Positions 16,336 to 25,474 of a DNA stretch of 48,930 nucleotides are shown here, in pieces. Every line of letters begins with the position of its first letter. The stretch's first letter is position 1. The stretch spans positions 1 to 48,930 of the forward strand of contig VBIU01000062.1 in assembly GCA_005880945.1 (NCBI GenBank). Reading direction: 5' to 3'. Made by a program: the position numbers and the translations under genes. The notes under the pieces were generated by a model. The model searched no databases. It was given only the letters and a program-made list of their open reading frames with translations, and was not told the DNA's origin. Source of the DNA: Chloroflexota bacterium. GTDB taxonomy: Bacteria; Chloroflexota; Dormibacteria; Dormibacterales; Dormibacteraceae.

Positions 16336-16938
16336 TTGGTTCGAGAAGAGCTGCTAATCGTCGGGCTTGGCAACCCGGAGTCGGAGTATGCGGACACGCG
16401 CCACAACCTCGGTTTCGCCTGCGTGCACGAGCTCGGTCGGCGCCTGGGCGTCCGGGTCGATCGCAAGCGGTGGCAGTCGCTGGTCGGGCGCTCGGATGAG
16501 CACGGCATCTGGTTGCTGCTGCCGCAGACGTACATGAACCTGTCCGGCCAGGCGGTCGCCAAGGCACTGCGCGATCTCAGCCTGACCCCCGATCGGCTGT
16601 GGGTCGTGCATGACGAGCTGGACCTTCCGCTTTGCCGGATGCGAATCCGGCGCGGTGGCTCGGGCGCGGGGCACAACGGCGTGCTCTCGCTGATCAGCTC
16701 GCTGGGCACGCCGGACTTCGTTCGCTTTCGACTCGGAATCGGAAAGCCGGCCCGGAAAGGCTCGACGTCCGGCCGGCACTACGTGCTTGGACGGTTCACC
16801 AAGGCCGAGGCCGCGCGCCTTCCGAACATCGTCGACGGCGTCGCCAGCGCGCTGGAGCTTGCCCTTGAGGCCGGCGTCGAGCGGGCGATGGAACGGTTCA
16901 ATCGCCCTGGCTCGCTTGGGTGCGAAGAGCTGCCGTGA
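16336..16938 (+). CDS. pth: Peptidyl-tRNA hydrolase
   Basis: Releases tRNA from peptidyl-tRNA that drops off the ribosome. N13 in VGLGNPESEY and catalytic H23 in TRHNLGF are present, with PQTYMNLSGQAV, the HDELDLP acidic motif and GSGAGHNGVLS. At 200 aa it matches bacterial Pth. The start is TTG 16336, preceded by an AAAAGG tract about 8 bp upstream. The stop overlaps the mfd start in GTGA, and pth-mfd adjacency is common in Gram-positive-type genomes. Confidence 0.96.
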   Translation: MVREELLIVGLGNPESEYADTRHNLGFACVHELGRRLGVRVDRKRWQSLVGRSDEHGIWLLLPQTYMNLSGQAVAKALRDLSLTPDRLWVVHDELDLPLCRMRIRRGGSGAGHNGVLSLISSLGTPDFVRFRLGIGKPARKGSTSGRHYVLGRFTKAEAARLPNIVDGVASALELALEAGVERAMERFNRPGSLGCEELP

Positions 16939-19900
16939 GCGCTCTCTGGGAGCAGACCGTTGGTGCCGCGCCTGAGCTGTTGCGCTGGCTGGCGGCCGGT
17001 CCCTCCGAGCTGAAGGTCGCACGTTTGCCCCGGCCGGCCTGGGCGATCGTGGCTGGTTCCCTGGCGCGTGCCTGTCACGCAAGGGGTCTCCCGCTGCTGG
17101 TCATGGTGCCTGCCCCGGATCGCTTCGCCGACGAGCTGCGGCCGTGGCTTGCCGGCCGGCCGTCTACCCATGTGTTCGCCGAGATCGCTGTCTCGTTCCT
17201 TGACCGTCCGCCCGCGAGCGACGAGGCCGTCAACAAGCGCCTCGAGGCGCTCGCAGCGCTCGTTGAGTCGGTTGACGAACCGATGGTGGTCGTTTCGTCT
17301 CGCCGGGCTTGCGCGCGCATGACCATCTCACCGGCGGAGCTTGCGGCAGGCACTGTCGTGCTCGCCCCCGGCGCCGGCCCCGATCCCGTCACCATCGCCG
17401 CTCGCCTGGTGGAGCTGGGGTACTCGAGGGAAGCCCTCGTCGAGGATCGCGGCCAGTTCTCGGTTCGCGGCGGAATCCTCGACGTGTTCCCGGCGGCAGC
17501 GGACGCACCGGTGCGCGCGGAGTGGTCGGGCGACGTGGTCGAGACCTTGCGATTGTTCGATCCAGAGAACCAGCGCTCCGTGATGGCGATCCCGAATGCA
17601 TCGATTCGCGCGGGTCGAGAGCTCCTGCTCGGCCCGGAGCGCGGTTCCGCAGCGGTCGCGCGGCTGCGCGCGGCGGTTTCGCTGGACAGCCTGCGCGCCG
17701 ATGTGCGCGGCGATTGGGAGGATGAGCTGATCCGCCTCGAGGCCGGATCCGCGTTTCCTGGGGTCGAGTTCTACTCCGCGTACCTCGATCCGGAGCGCCC
17801 GTCTCTGCTAGAGCATCTGCCGCCCGAGGCGGTCGTGCTCGACTTCGAAGCGGACCGGCAGCGCGCGGACGCGCGATCGCTGATCGAGGAGACGGAGATG
17901 CTTGCGGCTGCCGAGTCCGGTGGCGGGGAGCTGCCTCGCGGATTCAGGTTGCCGATCGTGCCGCTCGATCGTTTCGACTCGCTCGCGGCACGCCATCGAA
18001 TGCTGGTGAGCGCGGGCGAGGTCGATGGCGACGCATTGGACCTGGGCTGGGTCGAGGTCGAGCCGTACGTCGGGCGGCCGCGCGTCCTGGCCGACACCGT
18101 CGTCATGGCCGGCTCCGCGACCGTCGTCCTGGCCAGCGAGCAGGCAGAACGCCTCACCGCCCTTCTGGATGAAAGCAAGGTGAAGGCGCGGCCACGCGAG
18201 GCCGACCTCGACCTGGATCTCGAGCTGAAGCCGGGCTTCTCGCACGCCGATGTCGACATCGCGGCGGGGTGCGCGCAACCAGCGATCGGCTTTCACCTGG
18301 CAACCGACGCCGAGCTGTTCGGCCGGCTGCGGCGCCCATCTGGCCGGGGCCCACGGCAGGCCGCGACGCGAGCCCAGGACCTCACGCGCGAGTTCACGCT
18401 CGAGTTCGCTCCAGAAGAGCTGGTGGTCCACGTCGACCACGGCATCGCCCGGTTCAAAGGCATGCGTTTGATCGAAACCGACGGCGCCCATCGCGAGTAC
18501 CTCGAGCTCGAGTACGCGGAAGGGGACCGCTTGTTCGTGCCCGTCGAAAACCTGGATCGCGTGCAGAAGTACCTGGGTGGCGAGGGCGAACCGACGCTCC
18601 ACAGGCTGGGCACAGGGGATTGGACGCGCGCGCGAGGGCGGGCCCGAAAAGTCGTCCAGGACGTGGCCGAGGACCTCCTCAGGATCTACTCGCTCAGGGA
18701 GGCTAGGCCAGGAATCGCGTTCGCGCCTGATACAGCGTGGCAGCAGGAGCTCGAGTCCTCCTTTCCTTATGAAGAGACCCCTGACCAGGTGGCGGCCCTC
18801 GCCGAGATCAAGGCCGACATGGAGTCGGACCGGCCGATGGACAGGCTTCTATGCGGCGATGTCGGTTTCGGCAAGACCGAGCTTGCGCTGCGCGCAGCGT
18901 TCAAGGCGGCGATGAGCGGAAAACAGGTCGCGCTACTGGCGCCGACGACGGTTCTGGCGCAGCAGCACTTCCACGTCTTTCGCGAGCGGTTGAGCAAGTT
19001 CCCGGTTGCGGTCGAGATGCTGTCGCGGTTCGTCGATGACGAAACGCAGGCTCGAACCATCGAGGGCTTGAAGGCGGGCCAGGTCGACATCGTCGTTGGG
19101 ACACATCGCCTTCTCCAGCGTGACGTGCGCTTCAAGCGGCTCGGGCTGCTCATCGTCGACGAGGAGCATCGATTCGGCGTCATGCAGAAGGAAAGGTTGA
19201 AGAAGCTCCGGACGCAGCTCGACGTGCTCTCGTTGTCCGCGACGCCAATCCCTCGAACGCTCCACATGGCAGTGGGCGGGATTCGCGACATGAGTGTCAT
19301 CCAGACCCCGCCTGAGGAGCGCCAGCCGATCAAGACGTATGTCACCGCGGATGACGATGCGCTGGTCAAGGAAGCGATCAGCCGGGAGCTCCAGCGGGGT
19401 GGCCAGGTGTACTACGTCCACAACCGCGTGCGCACCATCGAGAAAGCGGCGAACCGGGTTCGAGATCTGGTGCCGGACGCCAGGGTTTCTGTCGGTCACG
19501 GTCAGATGCCCGAGGACCAGCTGGCTGAGGTGATGGTCGCCTTCGAATCGGCCAAGTTCGACGTGCTCGTGTGCACGACCATCATCGAGTCCGGCCTCGA
19601 CATCCCGAACGTCAACACGATCATCGTGGAGCGCTCCGACCGCTTCGGCCTGGCCCAGCTCTATCAGCTTCGGGGGCGCGTCGGGCGCTCGGGCAGGCGC
19701 GCGTATGCGTACTTCCTCTACGACCCAAGGCGCTCGCTCACCGAGCGAGCCGACAAGCGGCTCGACGTCATCTCCGGGCTGCATGAGCTCGGGCAAGGAT
19801 TCAAGATCGCTCTGCGCGATCTCGAGATTCGAGGCGCGGGCAACCTCCTCGGCACGGAGCAGCACGGAGCGATTGCCGCCGTGGGTTTTGAGATGTACCT

Positions 19901-20435
19901 GCAGATGCTTCAGAGCGCTGTCGCAAAGATGCGGGCCGGGTCAGAGGAGACGGCGGTCACCGACGTGCTTTCGACAACCGAGATGAACCTCGACCTCCCG
20001 CTCGACCATTTCATACCGCGCTCATTCATCCGCGACGAGAAGCTTCGGCTCGGAGCGTACCGGCAGCTCGCGGGGACCGAGGATGAGGACGAGCTCGAAT
20101 CAGTGTTGCGCTCCCTCGAGGACCGGTACGGCCCCGGTCCGGCGCAGCTCGACAACCTCGCCTACTCGCTGCGCATCAAGCTGCGCGGGCAGCGATTGGG
20201 GCTCAAGGCGGTGGTCGCGGAAGGTCACGACCTGGTGATCCGGGTCGACCCGCAGCGCTACCTGGACGTCGACGAGCTGGCCAGGCGCTTCGCCGGCCGC
20301 ATCGCCATTGCCCCCAATCGCATCAAGATGCGACGACAGGGCGAGGGCTGGCGCGATGACCTGCTGGCCTTGCTCGATGAGATGACCCAGCTGTACCAAT
20401 CGGGACGCGGCGTAGCGGCCCTGCCTGGCAGCTGA
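16935..20435 (+). CDS. mfd: Transcription-repair coupling factor Mfd
   Basis: ATP-dependent DNA translocase that removes stalled RNA polymerase and recruits UvrA; 1166 aa, normal length. Order: a UvrB-like N-terminal module (VRGGILDVFP), the CarD-type RNA polymerase interaction domain near 499 (VHVDHGIARFKGM), then RecG-like helicase lobes with Walker A CGDVGFGKTE (about 640), DEEH box IVDEEHRFGV (about 740), SATPIPRTLHMA, TTIIESGLDIPNVN and QLRGRVGRS. The C-terminal TRCF domain follows. GTG 16935 overlaps the pth stop by 4 bp; a TTG at 16920 is an unlikely alternative. Complete and apparently functional. Confidence 0.97.
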   Translation: MSALWEQTVGAAPELLRWLAAGPSELKVARLPRPAWAIVAGSLARACHARGLPLLVMVPAPDRFADELRPWLAGRPSTHVFAEIAVSFLDRPPASDEAVNKRLEALAALVESVDEPMVVVSSRRACARMTISPAELAAGTVVLAPGAGPDPVTIAARLVELGYSREALVEDRGQFSVRGGILDVFPAAADAPVRAEWSGDVVETLRLFDPENQRSVMAIPNASIRAGRELLLGPERGSAAVARLRAAVSLDSLRADVRGDWEDELIRLEAGSAFPGVEFYSAYLDPERPSLLEHLPPEAVVLDFEADRQRADARSLIEETEMLAAAESGGGELPRGFRLPIVPLDRFDSLAARHRMLVSAGEVDGDALDLGWVEVEPYVGRPRVLADTVVMAGSATVVLASEQAERLTALLDESKVKARPREADLDLDLELKPGFSHADVDIAAGCAQPAIGFHLATDAELFGRLRRPSGRGPRQAATRAQDLTREFTLEFAPEELVVHVDHGIARFKGMRLIETDGAHREYLELEYAEGDRLFVPVENLDRVQKYLGGEGEPTLHRLGTGDWTRARGRARKVVQDVAEDLLRIYSLREARPGIAFAPDTAWQQELESSFPYEETPDQVAALAEIKADMESDRPMDRLLCGDVGFGKTELALRAAFKAAMSGKQVALLAPTTVLAQQHFHVFRERLSKFPVAVEMLSRFVDDETQARTIEGLKAGQVDIVVGTHRLLQRDVRFKRLGLLIVDEEHRFGVMQKERLKKLRTQLDVLSLSATPIPRTLHMAVGGIRDMSVIQTPPEERQPIKTYVTADDDALVKEAISRELQRGGQVYYVHNRVRTIEKAANRVRDLVPDARVSVGHGQMPEDQLAEVMVAFESAKFDVLVCTTIIESGLDIPNVNTIIVERSDRFGLAQLYQLRGRVGRSGRRAYAYFLYDPRRSLTERADKRLDVISGLHELGQGFKIALRDLEIRGAGNLLGTEQHGAIAAVGFEMYLQMLQSAVAKMRAGSEETAVTDVLSTTEMNLDLPLDHFIPRSFIRDEKLRLGAYRQLAGTEDEDELESVLRSLEDRYGPGPAQLDNLAYSLRIKLRGQRLGLKAVVAEGHDLVIRVDPQRYLDVDELARRFAGRIAIAPNRIKMRRQGEGWRDDLLALLDEMTQLYQSGRGVAALPGS

Positions 20436-20458
20436 GGTCCGTGCCAGAATCACGACCG

Positions 20459-21256
20459 ATGACAGACTCGTCGGAGCCGCCGTTCTCGCCTGGAATCACC
20501 GCAATTTTTGAGGTCGTCGCGCGGCTGCGCGCACCGGACGGATGCCCGTGGGACCGCGAGCAAACCCACGAATCGCTTCGGCAGTACCTGCTCGAAGAGA
20601 CCTACGAGCTGCTCGAGGCAATCGATTCAGGCGACGACGCCAAGATCATGGAGGAGCTTGGCGACCTGCTCCTGCAGGTGGCCATGCATGCCGAGATCGC
20701 CGCCCAGGAATCCCGCTTTGACGCTGCGAAAGTTTCAGAAGCGGTGGCGGCGAAGATGGTGGCGCGACACCCGCACGTGTTCGGATCGAAATCCGTGACG
20801 GATGCGGACGAGGTCTTGCGCAACTGGGAGCGCCAGAAGGTCCACGAGGCGCGCAAGTCAGGCCGCGAGGACGAGTCTGTGGTCGACAGGGTGCCGGCGA
20901 CGCTGCCGGCCCTCGCATGGGCTCTCGGCCTGCAAAAGCGTGCGGCTCGCGTCGGTTTCGATTTCGCGTCACCGAACGAGACAGCCGAAGCCGTCGCCGA
21001 GGAAGCGCGCGAGCTGGCCGGGGCAGCGGGCGTGCGAGAGACTTTTGAGGAGATGGGCGACCTCCTGTTTGCGGTGGTTTCGCTCGCCCGCCGCCTCAAG
21101 GTCAATCCAGAGGATGCCTTGAGGGTCGCGGGCCAGCGATTTCGCCGGCGTTTCGCGCAAACCGAGGCGTCGCTTCGAAAGGACGGCGTGAACTTCAGCG
21201 ACCTCGATTCCGACGAGCAGGCGAGACGCTGGCGCGAGTCCGGAGAGACAAGCTAA
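20459..21256 (+). CDS. mazG: Nucleoside triphosphate pyrophosphohydrolase MazG
   Basis: Hydrolyses NTPs/dNTPs to monophosphates and pyrophosphate, helping to clear aberrant nucleotides. Two MazG folds are present: the first with RLRAPDGCPWDREQTHESL and the metal-binding LLEETYELLEAI / MEELGDLLLQV helices, the second with AEEARELAG and FEEMGDLLFAVVSLAR. WALGLQKRAARVGFDF joins them. ATG 20459 gives 265 aa; GTG 20441, six codons upstream, is possible but a GAGG lies only 3 bp before it. It follows mfd closely. Confidence 0.94.
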   Translation: MTDSSEPPFSPGITAIFEVVARLRAPDGCPWDREQTHESLRQYLLEETYELLEAIDSGDDAKIMEELGDLLLQVAMHAEIAAQESRFDAAKVSEAVAAKMVARHPHVFGSKSVTDADEVLRNWERQKVHEARKSGREDESVVDRVPATLPALAWALGLQKRAARVGFDFASPNETAEAVAEEARELAGAAGVRETFEEMGDLLFAVVSLARRLKVNPEDALRVAGQRFRRRFAQTEASLRKDGVNFSDLDSDEQARRWRESGETS

Positions 21257-21337
21257 GGGGTGCGGCCAGAGATGCCGACCGGACCTTCGGCGCCCATGCG
21301 GCCCATCTGCGTTGTTGCGGCCTGCGTTGCTCGCTTA

Positions 21338-21404
21338 CGCATCTACGATGCGCGCGCTGTGCTACTCGGCCGCTCCGCTGGGGCCCCCATGACGGAGTCA
21401 TGGG
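21338..21404. repeat. Two adjacent perfect hairpins in the mazG-ftsB gap
   Basis: The 256-bp gap after mazG holds CGCATC-TAC-GATGCG (21338-21352) and CCCATGAC-GGA-GTCATGGG (21386-21404). Neither is followed by a T-run, so neither is a classic terminator. Compact palindromes in a row resemble dispersed intergenic repeat elements (REP/MITE-like). Copies elsewhere in this window were not found by eye. Confidence 0.35.
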
Positions 21405-21467
21405 AGGGACCCCTGGATCACCGAATCTCTCGGCCGGCCCTCCGACCGCACCCCGGGGCCGGTTTGT

Positions 21468-21473
21468 TATAGT
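21468..21473 (+). promoter_or_regulatory. Candidate -10 box TATAGT for the FtsB-like gene
   Basis: TATAGT lies 40 bp upstream of the ATG at 21513 in an otherwise GC-rich gap. No convincing -35 is present at 16-18 bp, so the assignment is tentative. Confidence 0.3.
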
Positions 21474-21512
21474 CGGCACCTCGTCCACGCGGACATCCAG
21501 TAACGACGCAGC

Positions 21513-21884
21513 ATGAGACACAGCAAAGCCGTAGTTGCCGCAGGCAGCGTGCGCGCCAGCACGCATGGAGTACGTCGCACCATCGTCGTCGCGGTGGTGG
21601 CGGTGATCGCCATATGGACCGCCTATGCATTCGCACAGGAGGCCTACATCGGCCACAAGCTGAGCCAGCAGGTGGCCGACCTGCATCGCCAGAATGCCCG
21701 CCTGGCGGCGGAGAACAAGGGCTATCGCAAGGACGTGCAGTCGATTACCTCTGGCGCTGCCAACGAGGAAGAGGCTCGTCTGCACGGATACGCCCGCAAG
21801 GAGGAGCGCCTCTACCTGGTGACGGCTCCTGCATCTCCAACCCCGGCGGCCTCGCCGGCCGCATCGGCCACCCCTGACCCCTGA
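21513..21884 (+). CDS. Septum formation initiator (FtsB/DivIC-like)
   Basis: Bitopic division protein (123 aa): a basic cytoplasmic N-terminus of about 20 residues, one TM (about 22-42, IVVAVVAVIAIWTAYAFA), then a coiled coil with leucine/alanine heptads (QQVADLHRQNARLAAENKGY) and the conserved C-terminal EEEARLHGYARKEERLYLV region. In the family this protein links FtsL and FtsQ at the septum. The C-terminus ends in an Ala/Pro/Ser/Thr-rich tail. The location between mazG and the tRNA/tilS/ftsH genes matches the usual neighbourhood of divIC. The ATG is well placed for the TM, but no clear Shine-Dalgarno is seen. Confidence 0.85.
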   Translation: MRHSKAVVAAGSVRASTHGVRRTIVVAVVAVIAIWTAYAFAQEAYIGHKLSQQVADLHRQNARLAAENKGYRKDVQSITSGAANEEEARLHGYARKEERLYLVTAPASPTPAASPAASATPDP

Positions 21885-21908
21885 AAAAGAGGGTCCCCAG
21901 GGCGGCGG

Positions 21909-21914
21909 TATAAT
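21909..21914 (+). promoter_or_regulatory. Consensus -10 (TATAAT) directly before tRNA-fMet
   Basis: A perfect TATAAT ends 6 nt before the first base of the mature tRNA. Transcription starting the usual 6-8 nt downstream would begin at or within about 3 nt of the mature 5' end, leaving almost no 5' leader. No good -35 is seen. Confidence 0.6.
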
Positions 21915-21920
21915 TCAAAC

Positions 21921-21995
21921 CGCGGAGTGGAGCAGCGGCAGCTCGTCGGGCTCATAACCCGAAGGTCGTCGGTTCGAATCCGACCTCCGCAACCA
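21921..21995 (+). tRNA. Initiator tRNA-fMet (CAU)
   Basis: A 75-nt cloverleaf with encoded CCA. Acceptor CGCGGAG/CTCCGCA has a C1-A72 mismatch, the D stem has A11-U24, and the anticodon stem ends in GGG/CCC around loop CTCATAA. All three are hallmarks of bacterial initiator tRNA. T loop TTCGAAT, discriminator A. The D loop is short (7 nt). Confidence 0.95.
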
Positions 21996-22009
21996 ATTCA
22001 GGCAACCCC

Positions 22010-22039
22010 GGAGCCGGGTCACCCGGCTCCTCGCATTTT
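22010..22039 (+). terminator. Hairpin after tRNA-fMet, weak intrinsic terminator
   Basis: GGAGCCGGG-TCA-CCCGGCTCC (22010-22030) is a perfect 9-bp stem, followed by TCGCATTTT. It could end the tRNA-fMet transcript or sit at the head of the next small ORF. Its 3' arm is only 9 nt upstream of the Shine-Dalgarno of that ORF. Confidence 0.5.
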
Positions 22040-22047
22040 GGAGAGCA

Positions 22048-22131
22048 TTGAACAAGAGGAAACGGGTGGCGCTTTCGAAGCGGCGCACCAAGAAGCGCAA
22101 GCTGAAGGCGCGGGCACAGGCGGCGCGATAG
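22048..22131 (+). CDS. Small highly basic protein, 27 aa
   Basis: A short reading frame between two tRNA genes: TTG start, 27 residues, TAG stop. It begins MNKRKRVALSKRRTKKRKLK and ends in RAQAAR; 14 of 27 residues are Lys or Arg and there are no acidic residues. A GGAGAG Shine-Dalgarno lies just upstream (22040-22045). Such a composition suits an RNA-binding or ribosome-associated peptide, comparable in character to the tiny bS22/bTHX-type ribosomal proteins, but I cannot assign it to either. The frame uses AAG/CGC codons as neighbouring genes do. It is easy to miss because of its size. Confidence 0.6.
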   Translation: MNKRKRVALSKRRTKKRKLKARAQAAR

Positions 22132-22192
22132 GATTTCTCCAGAATTGCGCCCTGCGCGCTTGCCGGCGGCAGGAGTGCGCTCGGCGTCCCGC

Positions 22193-22268
22193 GGTGCCGT
22201 AGCTCAGGCGGTAGAGCGCGCGACTCATAATCGCGTTGTCGCTGGTTCGAGTCCAGCCGGCACCACCA
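22193..22268 (+). tRNA. tRNA with CAU anticodon, probably tRNA-Ile2 (lysidine target)
   Basis: A 76-nt cloverleaf with encoded CCA: acceptor GGTGCCG/CGGCACC, D arm AGCTCAGGCGGTAGAGC, anticodon stem-loop CGCGA-CTCATAA-TCGCG, T arm GCTGG-TTCGAGT-CCAGC. The anticodon arm and flanking bases (GCGACTCATAATCGC) match those of E. coli tRNA-Ile2 rather than elongator tRNA-Met. Directly downstream is tilS, the enzyme that converts this CAU anticodon to lysidine-AU. Elongator tRNA-Met is the alternative. Confidence 0.85.
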
Positions 22269-23611
22269 TGCTGCCCACCCTTCCTCCCGAACCACTGTTG
22301 ATCGGATTTGACCGATCGGCCCTCATCCGCCCCGGCGAGAGGGTGCTCATCGCCGTGTCCGGCGGCGCCGACTCAACCGCGCTTCTGATCGCCGCTCTCG
22401 AGCTGGGCCACGACGTGGTCGCCGCACACTACGACCATGCCCTCCAGGCGGGATCGCAAGCTGCGGCCGAACACGTGGCGGACCTGTGCCACCGGCTCGG
22501 CGTCAAAGTGGTGGTGGAGCGCCGGCGCAGTGCGCTCTCGCGAGGCTCGATCCAGGCTGCCGCCCGAGAGCTTCGGTACGACTTTCTCGAGCGTGCGCGC
22601 ATCGAGGCCGCGGCACCTGTCGTCGCGCTCGGCCATACAGCCGACGACGTTGTCGAAGGCGTCGTGCTCCATCTTCTCCGCGGGTGCGGGATCGCAGGTC
22701 TTCGCGGCATGCCCGCCAGGCGTGGGGCGTTTGTGCGCCCGCTCCTATCTGTCTGGAGGCATGAGGTCGTCGACTTCCTGGCCCGGCGCGGAGTGGTGGC
22801 GCTCGAAGACCCGGCGAACGCCAACACCGCATACGCCCGGGTGCGCGTGCGGCGCGAGATCCTGCCACGGCTCGAGAGGGACCAGCCCGGTATCCGGCGC
22901 CGGTTTCACGCCGTCGCACGACGAGCCTCAGCGATCCAGGAATCAATCGAGCAGGAGGCGGCCGGCGCGCTGCAGAGCGGAGCGCTTACCCGCTCGGCGG
23001 TAGCCCGGACGACCGAGCCGGTAGGGGCGGAGCTGATGCGGCTGCTCTACGTCCGGGCAGGCGGCGCCCAGCCCGCGCTGTCCCGCGCGCACCTGAAATC
23101 GATGCTTCGACTGGCCCAGCCCGGGCGTGGCGGACGCGGGATCGACCTACCCGGCGGTCTGCGGTTGCGTATCGTGGGGGAAACCATGGAGATCGTGGCA
23201 TCCGCCACCGCCACTGACCGGCGGACTCGGCCGGGCCAGGGCGTCATCCACGTGACCCGCTGCGCCGGCTGCGAGGACGCGGATGCGGCACACCTTCACG
23301 CCGGTCTCGACCTGCGATTGGGGTTTCGGACGCCTGGCTTGACCATGCGACCGCGCGGCGGGCGGGGCACGCGCAAGCTGCAGGACATCTTTGTCGACGC
23401 GCGCGTGCCTCGCGAAGAGCGCGACGCTTGGCCGCTGGTTTTTGCCGGCGACCGGTTGGCATGGGTTCCTGGAGTCGCCGTCGACGCAGACCTGTCGAGC
23501 CCTCCCGGCGTCGTCGGGCAGCACGTTTCGGTAGCCCCGTCGCCAATGCGCGAGAAGTCAAAAATTGCTGTGGTAGACTCGCTGGACAGCCTTCCAGGAG
23601 AGCCGAGTTGA
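22268..23611 (+). CDS. tilS: tRNA(Ile)-lysidine synthase TilS
   Basis: Modifies C34 of tRNA-Ile2 to lysidine so that it reads AUA as isoleucine. The N-type ATP pyrophosphatase P-loop SGGADS is at about 31-36; [20 protein letters not shown] and an [18 protein letters not shown] segment follow. The C-terminal domain has [22 protein letters not shown] and [20 protein letters not shown]. The protein is 447 aa, normal for the full-length type. ATG 22268 puts the P-loop at the expected distance from the start, and its A is the last base of the upstream tRNA CCA end. TTG 22298 is the next alternative. The stop overlaps the ftsH start. Confidence 0.93.
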   Translation: MLPTLPPEPLLIGFDRSALIRPGERVLIAVSGGADSTALLIAALELGHDVVAAHYDHALQAGSQAAAEHVADLCHRLGVKVVVERRRSALSRGSIQAAARELRYDFLERARIEAAAPVVALGHTADDVVEGVVLHLLRGCGIAGLRGMPARRGAFVRPLLSVWRHEVVDFLARRGVVALEDPANANTAYARVRVRREILPRLERDQPGIRRRFHAVARRASAIQESIEQEAAGALQSGALTRSAVARTTEPVGAELMRLLYVRAGGAQPALSRAHLKSMLRLAQPGRGGRGIDLPGGLRLRIVGETMEIVASATATDRRTRPGQGVIHVTRCAGCEDADAAHLHAGLDLRLGFRTPGLTMRPRGGRGTRKLQDIFVDARVPREERDAWPLVFAGDRLAWVPGVAVDADLSSPPGVVGQHVSVAPSPMREKSKIAVVDSLDSLPGEPS

Positions 23612-25455
23612 GCCGCTTCCCCCGCTCCAGCCTGTTTTATTTCGCCCTGGTCGTACTGCTCGGCCTGGTGTTTTGGTTCACCTGGCAATCGATCCAGGGC
23701 AACCAGAGCTCCAACGACTGGACCTACTCGCAGCTCCTGAGCAACGCGCAGAGCGGCAACGTCACGTCGCTGGAGATCAATGGCGCCGACGGGATCGCCG
23801 TCGATTCATCCAAGAACAAGCACAACGTCACCCTTCCCGACTGCTCTGGCGAGTGCAAGTTCATCGACGACCTCGCGGCAGCGCATGTGAGCGTCAAGTT
23901 CGACAAGAACAACGGCGGCAACTACCTGCTCAGCGTGCTGCTCCCGAACATCATCCTGGTCATCCTCATCGCCGCATTCATGTGGTGGGTGCTGCGCCAG
24001 ACGCAGAGCGGCAACAACCAGGCCATCTCCTTCGGGCGGTCTCGCGCGCGCATGATCGCGGGCGATAAACCCGCCATCACCTTCGCCGACGTGGCCGGCG
24101 TTGAGGAGGCGAAACAGGAGCTGAGCGAGATCGTCGAGTTCCTGAAATACCCCGAGAAGTTCGTCGCCCTCGGCGCGCGCATCCCAAAGGGATGTTTGTT
24201 GGTGGGGCCTCCCGGAACAGGCAAGACCCTCCTGAGCAAAGCGGTGGCCGGTGAGGCAGGCGTGCCGTTCTTCTCGATCTCAGGTTCCGAGTTCGTCGAG
24301 ATGTTCGTCGGCGTTGGCGCCAGCCGGGTCCGCGACCTGTTCGACCAGGCGAAGAAGAACTCTCCTTGCATCGTCTTCGTCGATGAGATCGATGCGGTGG
24401 GCCGCCAGCGCGGCGCAGGTCTTGGTGGCGGGCACGATGAGCGCGAGCAGACCCTGAACCAGCTGCTCGTCGAGATGGACGGCTTCGACACCAACACGCA
24501 CGTCATCGTGATCGCGGCGACGAACCGCCCGGACGTGCTCGACCCTGCCCTGCTTCGGCCGGGACGGTTCGACCGCCACGTGACACTCGACCGGCCGGAC
24601 ATCAAGGGCCGCCGCGCCATCCTCGACGTGCATGCGAGGAACAAGCCTCTCGATTCCACCGTCGACCTCGACGTTCTCGCGCGCCAGACGCCCGGGTTCA
24701 GCGGTGCGGACCTGGCCAACCTGATCAACGAGGCCGCGATCCTCGCCGCGCGCGCCAACAAGAAGGTGATCGGGATGGAGGAGCTCGAGGAGGCGATCGC
24801 GCGCGTGATTGCGGGTCCCGAGCGCAAGAGCCGCCGCATCTCCGACCATGAGAAAGAGGTCATCGCGTACCACGAGACGGGCCACGCCCTGGTCATGAAA
24901 GCGCTGCCTCATACGAACCCGGTTCACAAGGTTTCGATCATTTCGCGAGGCATGGCGCTGGGTTGGACCCTGAGCCTGCCCGAAGAGGACAAGTATTTGA
25001 TCTCGCGCGATGAGCTGATGGACGAGATTGCCGGCATCATGGGCGGCCGCGTCGCTGAGGAGATCGTGTTCGGCGATGTCACCTCGGGGGCTGAGAACGA
25101 CATCCAGAAAGCGACGCAGCTGGCCCGCCGGATGGTGACGCAGTGGGGCATGAGCGAAAAGCTCGGCACCGTGACGATGGGCCATAAGGAGGAGCTCGTG
25201 TTCCTCGGCCGGGACCTCGGCGAGCAGCGCAACTACTCGGAAGAGGTTGCGGCGGTGATCGACGAGGAGATCCGCAGCATCGTCAACCACGGCTACCAGA
25301 CGGCCAAGGTGATACTCACCGCTCAACGGCACAAGATGGATGCGGTGGTCGAGAGGCTCAAGGTCGTCGAGACGCTCGACGCCAAAGAGCTGGACGAGAT
25401 CCTCAACCGCGAGGCGCCCGAAGCCCCCGCAGCCGCGTCCTCGACAGCGTCGTAA
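23608..25455 (+). CDS. ftsH: ATP-dependent zinc metalloprotease FtsH
   Basis: Membrane-anchored AAA protease that degrades misassembled membrane proteins and short-lived regulators. TM1 ([18 protein letters not shown]), an extracytoplasmic loop of about 80 residues, and TM2 ([15 protein letters not shown]) precede the AAA module: Walker A GPPGTGKT (about 200), Walker [10 protein letters not shown], and the SRH region [20 protein letters not shown]. The zinc site HETGH is near 421. TTG 23608 overlaps the tilS stop and has a good AGGAG 8 nt upstream; an upstream start at 23428 inside tilS is rejected. It has 615 aa with a short Ala/Pro C-terminus. Confidence 0.97.
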   Translation: MSRFPRSSLFYFALVVLLGLVFWFTWQSIQGNQSSNDWTYSQLLSNAQSGNVTSLEINGADGIAVDSSKNKHNVTLPDCSGECKFIDDLAAAHVSVKFDKNNGGNYLLSVLLPNIILVILIAAFMWWVLRQTQSGNNQAISFGRSRARMIAGDKPAITFADVAGVEEAKQELSEIVEFLKYPEKFVALGARIPKGCLLVGPPGTGKTLLSKAVAGEAGVPFFSISGSEFVEMFVGVGASRVRDLFDQAKKNSPCIVFVDEIDAVGRQRGAGLGGGHDEREQTLNQLLVEMDGFDTNTHVIVIAATNRPDVLDPALLRPGRFDRHVTLDRPDIKGRRAILDVHARNKPLDSTVDLDVLARQTPGFSGADLANLINEAAILAARANKKVIGMEELEEAIARVIAGPERKSRRISDHEKEVIAYHETGHALVMKALPHTNPVHKVSIISRGMALGWTLSLPEEDKYLISRDELMDEIAGIMGGRVAEEIVFGDVTSGAENDIQKATQLARRMVTQWGMSEKLGTVTMGHKEELVFLGRDLGEQRNYSEEVAAVIDEEIRSIVNHGYQTAKVILTAQRHKMDAVVERLKVVETLDAKELDEILNREAPEAPAAASSTAS

Positions 25456-25474
25456 CACGCCGGCACCGCCGCCG

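Noticed and set aside
21260-21472. 70-codon open frame in the mazG-ftsB gap
   Set aside because: It spans two palindromes, lacks a ribosome-binding site and looks like translated repeat DNA.
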